Shown here: one piece after another, positions 18,328 through 28,018 of the stretch
How the letters are laid out: every line of letters starts with the position of its first letter
Numbering within the stretch: the stretch's first letter is position 1
Source of the DNA: Saccoglossus kowalevskii
Lineage: Eukaryota; Hemichordata; Enteropneusta; Harrimaniidae
DNA length: 28,605 nt
Direction of reading: 5' to 3'
Assembly: GCF_000003605.2 (NCBI RefSeq)
Contig: NW_003148770.1
Location: forward strand, 964,614 to 993,218
The notes under the pieces: model-generated
The model's input: the letters and a program-made list of their open reading frames with translations, nothing else
What the model was told of the DNA's origin: nothing
Databases searched by the model: none
Program-made: the position numbers and the translations under genes

Positions 18328-20156
18328 GACCATTATGATGAGAAGATGGTCATGTCACCCTGCCTCATATGGCCATCATGATGGGAAGATGGTCACATAG
18401 CCCTGTCTCATAGCCCTGTCTCATATGGCCATTATGATGGGAAGATGGTCATATAGCCCTGTCTCATAGCCCTGTCTCATATGGCCATTATGATGGGAAG
18501 ATGGTCATATAGCCCTGTCTCATATGGCCATTATGATGGGAAGATGGTCATATAGCCCTTCTCATATGGCCATTATAATGAGAAGATGGTCATATAGCCC
18601 TGTCTCATATGGCCATTATGATGGGAAGATGGTCATATAGCCCTGTCTCATATGGCCATTATGATGGGAAGATGGTCATATAGCCCTTCTCATATGGCCA
18701 TTATGATGAGAAGATGGTCATATAGCCCTTCTCATATGGCCATTATGATGGGAAGATGGTCACATAGCCCTGTCTCATATGGCCATTATGATGGGAAGAT
18801 GGTCATATAGCCCTGTCTCATATGGCCATTATGATGGGAAGATGGTCATATAGCCCTTCTCATATGGCCATTATGATGAGAAGATGGTCACATAGCCCTG
18901 TCTCATAGCCCTGTCTCATATGGCCATTATGATGGGAAGATGGTCATATAGCCCTGTCTCATATGGCCATTATTATGGGAAGATGGTCATATAGCCCTTC
19001 TCATATGGCCATTATAATGAGAAGATGGTCATATAGCCCTGTCTCATATGGCCATTATGATGGGAAGATGGTCATATAGCCCTGTCTCATATGGCCATTA
19101 TGATGGGAAGATGGTCATATAGCCCTTCTCATATGGCCATTATGATGAGAAGATGGTCATATAGCCCTTCTCATATGGCCATTATGATGGGAAGATGGTC
19201 ACATAGCCCTGTCTCATATGGCCATTATGATGGGAAGATGGTCATATAGCCCTGTCTCATATGGCCATTATGATGGGAAGATGGTCATATAGCCCTTCTC
19301 ATATGGCCATTATGATGAGAAGATGGTCATATAGCCCTTCTCATATGGCCATTATGATGAGAAGATGGTCACATAGCCCTGTCTCATATGGCTATTATGA
19401 TGAGAAGATGGTCACATAGCCCTGTCTCGTATGGCCACTATGATGGGAAGATGATCACATAGCCCTGTGTCATATGGCCATTATGATGGGAAGATGGTCA
19501 TATAGCCCTGTCTCATATGGCCATTATGATGAGAAGATGGTCACATACCCCTGTCTCATATGGCCATTATGATGGGGAGATGGTCACATAGCCCTGTCTC
19601 ATATGGCCATTATGATGGGGAGATGGTCACATAGCCCTGTCTCATATGATCATTATGATGAGAAGATGGTCACATAGCCCTGTCTTATATGGCCATTATG
19701 ATGAGAAGATGGTCATATAGCCCTGTCTTATATGGCCATTATGATGGGAGATGGTCACATAGCCCTGTCTCATATGGCCATTATGATGAGAAGATGGTCA
19801 TATAGCCCTGTCTTATATGGCCATTATGATGGGAGATGGTCACATAGCCCTGTCTCATATGGCCATTATGATGAGAAGATGGTCACATAGCCCTGTCTCA
19901 TATGATCATTATGATGAGAAGATGGTCACATAGCCCTGTCTTATATGGCCATTATGATGGGAGATGGTCACATAGCCCTGTCTCATATGGCCATTATGAT
20001 AAGAAGATGGTCACATAGCCCTGCCTCTTATGGCCATTATGATGGGAAGATGGTCACATAGCCCTGTCTCATATGGCCATTATGATGGGAAGATGGTACT
20101 ATAGCGATATAGCCTCGTCTCATATGACCATTATTATGGAAAGATGGTCAAATAGT
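18328..20156 (+). repeat. Satellite array, 42/43-bp monomer, about 43 copies
   Basis: The consensus monomer reads TCTCATATGGCCATTATGAT followed by GGGAAGATGGTCATATAGCC and CTG. A 42-bp variant lacks one base (GCCCTTCTC for GCCCTGTCTC). Some monomers carry an extra 13-bp CTCATAGCCCTGT. A few have GGGAG for GGGAAG. Each monomer includes an imperfect inverted pair GGCCAT...ATGGTC, perfect (GACCAT...ATGGTC) in the diverged edge copies at 18330 and 20122. Edge monomers are most diverged, as expected for unequal exchange. The window 18440-19310 shows a 439-bp higher-order period. Confidence 0.97.
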
Positions 20157-20395
20157 GACAAATTAGAGGTGTTAATTACTCCTGGAAAGAAGCAAATCTT
20201 GCAAAGTCTAAAGCTGTGATCATTTGCAGTAGTTACACTGCAACATTAACTGTCAATATACGTTTAGTAATTGCTCCATTGTATGGTGGAATTGCTTTTC
20301 TCATCCTGGATTAGTCTTAATTCTGAGTTAATGAGCTGTCTGTAGCAAGGACTATTTATCACTTTTCTAACATTGTTCAAGTACATTAACCTTAC
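20157..20395. other. Non-coding stretch downstream of the satellite
   Basis: Unique sequence with no gene seen. If the possible signal-peptide exon at 20396-20440 is real, this and the satellite lie in its first intron. Confidence 0.35.
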
Positions 20396-20440
20396 AGAAA
20401 CATAGCCCAATAGAATGACCATGAATACCCAGTATGTCAT
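20396..20440 (-). CDS. Possible first coding exon with signal peptide
   Basis: On the minus strand an ATG with G at -3 (GGACATGA) begins MTYWVFMVILLGYVS, a short hydrophobic N-terminus like a secretory signal or signal anchor. Fifteen codons later it reaches a donor-like TTTCT/GTAAGG. Signal-peptide exons that end soon after the hydrophobic core are common in animals. If real, the gene runs toward lower coordinates, with the satellite array in its first intron and the region up to about 20640 as 5' UTR. No second exon in matching phase (0) was found, so this may be chance. Confidence 0.2.
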
Positions 20441-20971
20441 GTCCTTAGCAGGCCACAGTTTTCTAATTCACTGATGTAGATTTTATTACTTTTCATGTAT
20501 GGCAAAAGTTGTTGTCGTTGAACCTTTGTGCATTGATCTTTACATTTTGTGTTACGTGATGTAGGTGTAGTATAGAAGTTACAACATCTGTCATTGTTGT
20601 GATCGTTAACATTTTCCTCTGTCATCAAACAACTTTGGTTCAATACTTATATTATCAAACAGTATGAAATCTCATTTTTCAATGAATTACAATTTGTAAC
20701 TTAGTTGCAGTAGTGATGCGTCATTACAGAATTATTCATATTATTCATATATCATATATGTAGCCTATAAATGTGGTTTTCCTAGTTATTAAACTTGCTA
20801 GTTCATGGTAATTGAAGGTTGCAAATGAAGAGTGAAGTTCAGATATTGAAAACTAAAACCCCAAGTTTATTGAATTTGCCTTCATACATACATGTTGTAT
20901 TATTTGACATTGAAATTATAAGTCTTTAACATGTGTTGTAAAATGAGCCATGAACCAAAATCAGTTTTTAG
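20441..20971. other. Non-coding stretch
   Basis: No supported gene. An open frame at 20437-20643 on the minus strand has no recognisable domain and would be 5' UTR if the neighbouring exon is real. TATTCATAT repeats lie near 20735-20757. Confidence 0.35.
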
Positions 20972-21504
20972 GTCGGCTGTCGACTTTGTCGAGCGGAGCT
21001 TATCATATGAGTGATTGTCCATCGTTCGTTCTCGTCGTCCGTCGTTCTCGTCCATCGTCCCCGTGTCAATGTTTTACTTTTTTGACTTCTTCTTGAAAAC
21101 TACAAGTCTGAATGCTTTGATACTTGGTGTGTATGTACCTTGGGTAGACCTCTCTTAGGTTTGTTTATTTCATGATGATATCTTCAATTCTCTAATTTTG
21201 GTGAATATTTTTGTCATTTTTAGTAAAAAATGATATTTTCGACTCCAATTGCTTTGATATTACATATATAGGTACTACATGTGACTCTCTCTCAGATTTG
21301 TTCATTTTGTAATGATATCTTTAATTCTCTAATTTTGATGGTTATTTTTGTCACATTTTTGTCGAAAAGTGATATTTTTGAATTCTTGTTGAAAACTGTA
21401 AGTCCGATTGCTTTGATACTATACATATTGTTCATTTTCTAATGATAACTTCTGTTCTTTTATTGAAATATGAATTACTAATAGCGGAGCTATCTCAGCC
21501 GACA
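20972..21504 (+). mobile_element. About 530-bp non-autonomous element with internal tandem repeats
   Basis: The ends carry the inverted words GTCGGCTG and CAGCCGAC. AGCGGAGCT-ATC also occurs near both ends in direct orientation. Inside are about three diverged copies of a unit of roughly 150 bp, each with a GCTTTGATACT phrase, GTTCATTT-TAATGATATCTT and AATTCTCTAATTTTG. A GTCGTCCGTCG-rich stretch sits near the left end. No ORF is present. I assign no superfamily. The region 12750-13350 looks like an older relative. Confidence 0.6.
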
Positions 21505-21764
21505 GGGTGCTTGTTTATCAGTTATGCCTGTCTGTAATCAATTTTTTATCTGCATTTTCTGATATCCTACATGATTTTGAACCCTTTTTCGTGCTCAACA
21601 CAAATTCACAAATTACACGGAATCTCGCAGTGAATGGAAGATACACAATTTCGTAGACATAATGATGTCTGTAATTATGCTAATTGATGTTTCTTTGTTT
21701 CTAAACAAATTCTGACCCAGATATTTTGCGGATACTGTAATTTTTGCATTTGATATATGGCACA
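21505..21764. other. Non-coding stretch
   Basis: Short unique AT-rich interval between two mobile elements. Nothing further seen. Confidence 0.4.
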
Positions 21765-21867
21765 TACTGTTAAATATTTTATTTTAGCTGGATTTTATTT
21801 TCACTGAAACATTCCTACAGCAATAAAAGCAAATTAATTCCACACGAAAATAAAGTATTCTACAGTA
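21765..21867. mobile_element. TA-flanked short MITE, 103 bp
   Basis: The left end TACTGTTAAATATTTTATTT pairs with the right end, whose reverse complement is TACTGTAGAATACTTTATTT. The next bases (TAGCTGGATTTTATTTTC) also resemble the TTTCGTG...TTTTATTG of the other arm. TA at both ends suggests a mariner-type target. A one-ended relative lies at 14405-14426. Confidence 0.65.
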
Positions 21868-22783
21868 CTACTTATATGTCAAAGGTTCGAAGAAAATGAA
21901 TAACTCATAATGCAAACTTAAGTGCAAGTGAGTTTCACTAAATGTTGACGACAAAAAGTCAAAATTACTCGTGCATGTAAAACACAAATTAGTAGTACTG
22001 GGTCATTCTCCAATATGTGTTGCTAAGCAACACAGCTATGTAGATTGATGATGCTACATAACCTGGGAAGCAGTGGTATTTGAATATTGTAGAAAAGATT
22101 GGAATAATGTGTGGTATTTTTCAAAATTCACCTGGAAGTTATGATGCCATTAATTAAGTTGCGTACAATCTCATGTTAGACTTACATTTTTTCTCAACAA
22201 CAGAACTCAGATGAAAGGTTTGCTGTTTGTTTTTCATTTTATTTTGGACTGTGTATAATAACTGACAACCGGTGCAGCTTTAGTTTTATAATGCATTCAC
22301 TTCAACTATAAATAGACTTCAAAAGCATCAAACATTGGGAAAACTGTTAAAATTAAGTGAGTATTAAATTACAAGGCAAATTACCCCAAATGAAAAGAAC
22401 ATGGCGTTTTCCTATAGTTTGCAGTCAAGGTTTTTGCTATACAATTAGTGGTCGATTAATGTCATAAATGTGCAGTCACCATGACAATGCCCGCTCTTCA
22501 TTTAATTTGTTATTTTGGACCCCGTTAATTGATTCATTGTCACGTATGGTGTATACATCCTGTCTATCAGTAAAAACAAATTTTTGCTGTCAAAACCTGC
22601 GAATCTAAGTTGATACAAATATCAGGACCATTCTTTTGTTTGCAGCTACCTGCCCTCGCACTTGCAAGCACCTATTATCACGAATGACTAAAAATGTTAC
22701 ATTTTTACCACTGCGTAATACTATAATATTAAATATTTTTAATGTGTAATTGTCCATTTTCTGTTATTTGTGAGATCCCACGT
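21868..22783. other. Non-coding stretch
   Basis: No gene or repeat could be supported. Composition is ordinary AT-rich intergenic or intronic DNA. Confidence 0.4.
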
Positions 22784-22882
22784 CAGGGGAATAGGGTTGG
22801 AATAAGTTGGCCGAAGGCCTAGTTCGCGAGCGATGATGGTGCAAAGCCCTTGCCCCTCAGCCCCCCTTTAAATCCGCCCCTG
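22784..22882 (-). mobile_element. CAGGGG-ended short element with 5-bp target duplication
   Basis: A 99-bp element has termini CAGGGGAATAGGG and, inverted, CAGGGGCGGATTT. It is flanked on both sides by CACGT (22779-22783 and 22883-22887). It is GC-rich against an AT-rich background. CAGGG termini are typical of hAT transposons, but those usually duplicate 8 bp. The same 5-bp behaviour is seen at 27197-27549. A GGCCGAAGGCC palindrome lies inside. Confidence 0.75.
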
Positions 22883-22887
22883 CACGT

Positions 22888-23100
22888 TATGCATAAAATT
22901 GAATTTAAAAACAGGACAGACAAAGGTCATGACATTGCAGTGAAATCAAAATTTGCATGGTATTCAACAAATAAGGATGTATTTTGGGGTATTTCCACAC
23001 CTAATACTGTGCTATACTGATTTAATGATGGTCAATTTTGCTGAAAAAAGTTTATCTCAATGCCATACATGTATTCTCCTCTGGAAACTTAGTATGTCAA
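22888..23100. other. Short non-coding interval
   Basis: If 23101-23313 is a true terminal exon this would be its 3' UTR. No clean AATAAA is seen on the minus strand, and the nearest variant is GATAAA near 23050. Confidence 0.3.
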
Positions 23101-23313
23101 CTATAAACCCAGTTCAAAATCAAATCTTTTGATTTTTGCAGTAGACGTTTTATTCTGCGAATTATGCAAGATCTTGCGACGAACAGAATCATCTATATAG
23201 TGAAGATCCTTTAGATCTGGTTGTAGGGTTAAGTTGTCATAGGCTCTCAAATGAATTACCAGCATTAGACGTAGATAAATTGAATACGCTTTCCAATTAT
23301 CCCAGCCATTCAA
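23101..23313 (-). CDS. Possible terminal exon of an unrecognised gene
   Basis: A 70-codon open stretch ends at TAG (23101-23103) and starts directly after a good acceptor (GATTTCAG, AG at 23314-23315) in phase 0. The peptide begins LNGWDNWKAYSIYLRLMLVI, continues with a helix-like LRAYDNLTLQPDLKDLHYID and ends in a basic tail with KIKRFDFELGL. The mix of aromatic, charged and hydrophobic residues looks like a real protein rather than AT-rich noise. No family is recognised. Exons found upstream on the same strand do not match its phase, so it needs unseen exons. Alternatives are an old transposon-protein fragment or chance. Confidence 0.27.
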   Translation of the reverse strand: MNGWDNWKAYSIYLRLMLVIHLRAYDNLTLQPDLKDLHYIDDSVRRKILHNSQNKTSTAKIKRFDFELGL

Positions 23314-23529
23314 CTGAAATCTTGTACCCCAAAGCCAAATTTATTCTCATCCAATTGTTGATGGAACTACTAGAAAGATGAGATGTTATATAATAACTTT
23401 TACATTGTTTTCACTGCTTCAATTGTCTTCTATGACACATGTCGGCTGCAGTGACTTTTAGGTACAATGTAGTGTCATAGTTGTCGCTAATAATTTCATT
23501 TAACCTTTTGAATGTCATTGTCAACTTCT

Positions 23530-23727
23530 GAGGTCACTGATCAACATGGTGAGGTCACTGAGCAGCTTAGTGTGGTCACTGAGCAACGTGCTGAGGTCAC
23601 TGAGCAACGTGCTGAGGTCACTGTTCAACATTGTAAGGTTATTTGGCAATGTGGTGAGGTCATTGGGCATCATGGTGAGGTCATTGGGCATCGTGGCGAA
23701 GTCATTGGGCGTTGTGGCAAGGTCACT
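23530..23727 (+). repeat. 21-bp minisatellite, about 9.5 units
   Basis: The consensus is GAGGTCACTGAGCAACGTGG plus T, drifting to GAGGTCATTGGGCATCATGG in the right half. As 21 is divisible by three, the frame stays open and encodes a repeated heptad (EVTEQRA). The frame ends just outside the array on both sides, so I treat it as a repeat and not a gene. Confidence 0.9.
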
Positions 23728-23945
23728 AGGGTGCCAAATTGCATTTGAGTGTCAACAATGTTTAATGCGTTACATAGTAGGTGCTTACAATATGTGTCAA
23801 ATTTTCAGGTAGTTTAGAATGTTATGTAATAATAATAATAAATTAAATTTAAATTTAAAAGTGTAAATGCTTGCAATAAAGTAGTGTATACATTGTTAAC
23901 ATTTAGCATGACCAAACATCAACTAGTAATGCTCATTGCATCTAA

Positions 23946-24097
23946 GACATGAATAAATAAATAAATGGAATGAATGAATAAATAAATAAATAAATAAATA
24001 AATGAGTGGAATGAATGAATAAAAAAATTAATATTAAAGGAAAAAATAAATAATTATTTGAAAATAAATAAATGAATGAATGAATGAATGAAAAAAT
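23946..24097 (+). repeat. AATA/AATG microsatellite
   Basis: Runs of AAATAAAT and GAATGAAT with two GGAATGAATGAAT interruptions. A minus-strand frame through it is low-complexity only. Confidence 0.9.
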
Positions 24098-25174
24098 ACA
24101 CAAAAGACAAGATGTATAGACACCCAAATCACTCCCCATCACCTTTGATCACCATATTTACGCCCCTTGTGAAAAAAAATACTGTTGTGAATGCAAGATT
24201 ATAAGATTGTTACATTTTTTAATTACCAGGCATAGCTTATGTTGTCGTAACATTTTTCTAGTGAGAACACAGAAACACAAAATATACACATGGTATCTGT
24301 TTGTAACTTTGTTTGATTAGCTGATTAAATAGGGGATTTTCTGTTGCTTTTTATGTTATTCTTTGAAATCAAATTATTATTATTATATGTATGTATTGGG
24401 AATAAAATTTACTTAAATACAAGTTTTGCTTTGTAAAGGTTGCTGACTTAGACGAGCAACATTGCATGATTAACATATTAAATTAATTAGGCATCTTACA
24501 AAAGCTGAACCATCAATTTATACTCTTCTTAGATCATAAATGTTGCCATTCATCAAAACTGTTTTCTTGATAGGTAGAGGAAATCTCATGAGTGACGCTT
24601 CAATATCTGGTTTATTAAATGAGTATACCCCGGTTCTCATTTGTCTTAGGTGACATAGGGTGAAAAAAAATAGAGAAAATGAGGTTGGGAGAATTAGAAA
24701 GAGTGTTTACATAAACTAGGTCTTGAAGCTTCATTGGTCATTGACAACCCCCCTCCCCTCCAAGTGTCAAATTTTCTTTCCAGTGACAATAAATAAAATT
24801 TCTATTATTGGTATACATGTATAGCTTTTTTTTAACATAACATTTTAACTGTTACTTACAATGTTGAAAAATTGTTTAGATTTCTTGGCAAATAAACCAA
24901 CAACATGCACCAGAATATCTAAGATTGTCCGCTAGTTCAGTCTGCTTGTATTTGCTAATCAGATTACTATGATTAGTTCATAAATATATCATATTGTAAT
25001 ATTTTTTGTGTACTATTTTTCTCCAATTTAACTGCATGTGATGCAATAAATATTTTAACAGCCAGTGTAATTGAGTGACAGATTCTCAGGTCTATCCTGA
25101 AAATGAAAGTTTTACATTGGTCATATGTCAGTTGCATTACTGTAGGTGTTTTGACCTTAACCATGACAACTCAC
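24098..25174. other. Non-coding stretch
   Basis: No supported gene. A CT-rich acceptor-like TTTCATTTTCAG occurs on the minus strand at about 25100, but the frame after it reaches no usable donor. Confidence 0.4.
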
Positions 25175-25378
25175 CTCAAAGTGTGGTACCAATTACAGTC
25201 ATTGATGCTACATTGATTCCTGAAATACCGTGACAATGTGTGTAACAAGCTGAATAGGATCAGAATTAAAGTCTATCACCAGGCGGTCCACATAGCATTG
25301 TGTTCTAAACACATGTCAAAGCCAAACTATATTAGATATTGTGACAATTTTTATATGGATTGTGTGAGATTGATGTAA

Positions 25379-25465
25379 GGCCATTTACAAGGTTGTATTT
25401 ATTAATTTGCTTTACTGATCATCATTTGAAAGATTTCTACTCCATCAAATATTTTTTTTTTTTTT
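25379..25465 (+). repeat. Direct repeat, copy 1
   Basis: GGCCATTTACAAGGTTGTAT onward, ending in a T run, resembles 25643-25728 at roughly 70% identity. The two copies bracket a 177-bp insert carrying the 25506-25609 repeat. Confidence 0.6.
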
Positions 25466-25505
25466 AATGATAGACTTTCATAAGACTGTTAAGCAGATTC
25501 TTTCA

Positions 25506-25609
25506 ATTAAAGGGCGGCAGTCGTCGTGCCGCGTCCTGTTCGACATGGGACTCGTAGCGATGTATACAATGCGTGTAAAATACATTGTTTATTTATAAAA
25601 TTCGAACAC
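25506..25609 (+). mobile_element. Mobile-element end related to 16257-16322 and 26573-26647
   Basis: The left half (TTAAAGGGCGGCAGTCGTCG, GCCGCGTCCTGTTC) matches the 26.6-kb hairpin element. The right half (TGGGACTCGTAGCGATGTAT to ATTCGAACAC) matches 16257-16322. It therefore links the two and suggests one parent element from which both derive. No ORF is here. Confidence 0.65.
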
Positions 25610-25642
25610 ACGCGTGGCGACCGATGTGCTTTTATAATGTTT

Positions 25643-25728
25643 GGCCATTTACAAAGATGTATTCACTAATTTCCTTTTTCGAGCCACATCTAAAAAAATT
25701 TCAACCCATTAAAAAATGTGTTTTTTTT
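25643..25728 (+). repeat. Direct repeat, copy 2
   Basis: GGCCATTTACAAAGATGTAT onward, ending in a T run, is the second copy of the block at 25379-25465. Confidence 0.6.
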
Positions 25729-26042
25729 GGTTTTTTTTCATAATCTTCATTGAATGTTTTGAGTGCTGTTCCGTCTGTTTTGTTTGTAACTTCATTTTTG
25801 TATGGAGTTCACAGTAATCAATGCCTGCCATTGTCAAGATTGAGTTGACGTTGAAATGACGGCAACCATCCAGCTTGTTCCACACAATTCATTAAAAATA
25901 CCGTTCCCCTTCAATACATTCTAGATGATAAGATCCTACTTATTGTATTTAGTTTTAATCCTAACAAAACAGACAGGATCAATGGGTCAAAAAAAAACTG
26001 TTCTGCACATTCTATAAGTTGTTATTGTAGGTTCCATCTTAC

Positions 26043-26205
26043 CGTATTTTCTCTTTAATCTCAAGCAGTCTGTGTCGTTTCTATGCCTGCTAACAAATTG
26101 ATCCATACCCGCTGAATTTTCTTCAGTTTCCATGGTGATCCAGACAGACAGTGTATTGTACATTGCGAGCATTTCTTCATCATTGTGAATACACAATGAT
26201 GAATT
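26043..26205 (-). CDS. Possible internal exon of an unrecognised gene
   Basis: A 163-bp interval is bounded by a good acceptor (CTTCTTATTTGACAG) and a near-consensus donor (TACG/GTAAGA), open in one frame throughout. The in-frame stop TGA lies just upstream in the supposed intron. The peptide starts NSSLCIHNDEEMLAMYNTLS, contains WITMETEENSAGMDQFV and ends HRNDTDCLRLKRKY, an acidic then basic, protein-like sequence. It enters in phase 0 and leaves with one extra base. No neighbouring candidate exon fits those phases, and I recognise no domain. A second frame is open for the first 100 bases, which weakens the case. Confidence 0.27.
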
Positions 26206-26572
26206 CTGTCAAATAAGAAGTTGGAATCATATTATTAAGGTTTCTTTATCTGCTTTTACCTTGCACTCGCTCTCACAAATCTCTAAATGACATTTCACAC
26301 CTCGGGCGTATCTGATTAACCTTCCAAAAATACTATTTTGTTGTGAAATCAAATCATATGCTTTAATATTACAATTTAAAAGATAGACCTTGATGCTTAG
26401 TTCTTTTCAACCTACTTTTTATACTGGATTATATTAAACCCGAATAAAAAAGATTCAATTTTATCTTGTATTGTGCAATCATTTCAGAAATCACATTTTT
26501 ATTACCGGTAAATAAAAATGTTGGATCTCCCTAAATTTTTTTCAATTTTATATTTTTCGGTTCCCTAGTTTG

Positions 26573-26647
26573 TTTTAAAGGATGGTGGTCTTTGCGCCGC
26601 ATCCTGTTCAATATGGTATCCATAGCAATGACCACCACCCTTTAAAA
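26573..26647. mobile_element. 75-bp hairpin MITE
   Basis: Eighteen-base termini TTTTAAAGGATGGTGGTC and GACCACCACCCTTTAAAA are inverted copies with one mismatch. They enclose GCGCCGCATCCTGTTC, which also occurs at 25523-25540 in slightly different form. TTAA or TTTAAA at each end may be the target site. Transcribed, it would fold as one long hairpin. Confidence 0.75.
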
Positions 26648-27196
26648 TAGCAGGAGGGTTATTTGTATTAAAAAAAATTATACATATTAAAAATAACTGT
26701 ACTATATATTTATATACATCAAAATGCTGAAGTCAAAATAACAACATTTGTTGTATTTTTTAGAATTTAATCATTTGTGCTCATTTTATCTGAAGGGAAA
26801 GCTTTCAAGAATTTCAAATATATTTAGTTGCTACCTGGCAGCATAAATATAGTAGTATTGAGAACACTTCTCGGCCCAAATATGTGGAATCCTGACATGT
26901 ATGCAAGTTGTATTGCTGGCACTTGGCAGTTGATGCGTCATTGGGACCCACCATATGTTGCTTAGAAGTAGAAAACTAGACCTATATACAATCAGGGCTG
27001 TATCCGCAATATATTTTTTGTCACAATTTTTGTTTTGTTAGAAGTGTGCATCAGATATGGTATGTTTCTCAGATACCATAGATCAGTTTTACAGCAGATC
27101 TAGGACATCACCTTACAGAAAATTACTATATTTGTGTTCTATCATTTCAAATAGAGAAGCACATATTAAAACATTGTCTGCTGACACTATTATGTA
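26648..27196. other. Non-coding stretch
   Basis: No gene, repeat or RNA recognised. Confidence 0.4.
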
Positions 27197-27549
27197 CAGG
27201 GTCTGTAGCATTGGGAAAATCTTTTGACAGTTCTTGATTTTTTGAGGTCTGGAAAGTCTTTGAGTTGTATTTAAATTACAGGAAAAATAAAAAAATCTTT
27301 GAAAAGTCTTTAAATTTCTTCATAGTTATTACCGGGTACCAGTAATTCTTTTTAGACAAGCTTGTTTTCTCTGCATAGAGTCTTTTTTTTTAATAAAGTG
27401 TTTTCTACCCCAGTTCCGACAAGTGTCGGCAGTGTTTGCTATCCCCGCGCCCCAATTAAGGGTCAAAATGTCTTAGAAAAATGCAAAAAAGTTTGGGAAA
27501 AGGTCTGGAAAAGTCTTGGAAATCATTTGGCTCTTAGTGCTGGACCCTG
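27197..27549 (+). mobile_element. CAGGGTC-ended element with 5-bp target duplication
   Basis: A 353-bp element has termini CAGGGTCTGTAGCA and, inverted, CAGGGTCCAGCAC. It is flanked by ATGTA on both sides (27192-27196 and 27550-27554). The interior is rich in imperfect repeats of GGAAAAGTCTTGG and TTTGAAAAGTCTTT near both ends. It has no transposase frame. The ends are hAT-like, but the duplication is 5 bp rather than 8. Confidence 0.75.
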
Positions 27550-27554
27550 ATGTA

Positions 27555-28018
27555 ACATCACCTATCTATGGAGGCTTTCAGCCGGCGATTAGTTAAACCA
27601 AAAATTCTATTTGTTTGTACTTAATCTTTAAATTTTGTATTTTGACCATAAAAAAAGACCTTAAGTTTGTAATTTACATGAGCATGTGTGTTACTATTAG
27701 ATATAGCTATTACAGTGTGTGTTCATTTGCTGCAGTGCTGTGTTTACGATAATTCCATATGCCCTTTGTCAGATATGTGATTTGAATAAAGGAATATCAA
27801 TGACACGTACCAATCTGATCTGACCTGCCAGGGGTTTGACTCACTTTGTCAGGTACTGTGTTGAGTTCCAAGAAACTAATAAACATCTTATTAGCCCAAT
27901 CATTACACTAGTGGAGATAAGACGAGATGCGTGCATATCGAAAACAAATGCAGCGAAAATAACATGTTATTGCTTCTGAAATTACATTTATTGAAAGTGG
28001 AGTAAATTTTCCAATTAC
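27555..28018. other. Non-coding stretch
   Basis: No supported feature. It would be intronic if 28019-28105 is an exon. Confidence 0.35.

Noticed and set aside
18328-20156. CRISPR array
   Set aside because: Monomers are contiguous with no unique spacers, and the genome is animal.
23512-23748. Open frame encoding repeated EVTEQRA heptads
   Set aside because: It coincides with the 21-bp minisatellite and ends with it, and an overlapping frame is equally open.
24998-25101. Minus-strand exon after a TTTCATTTTCAG acceptor
   Set aside because: The open frame after it has no usable donor and ends in AT-rich sequence.
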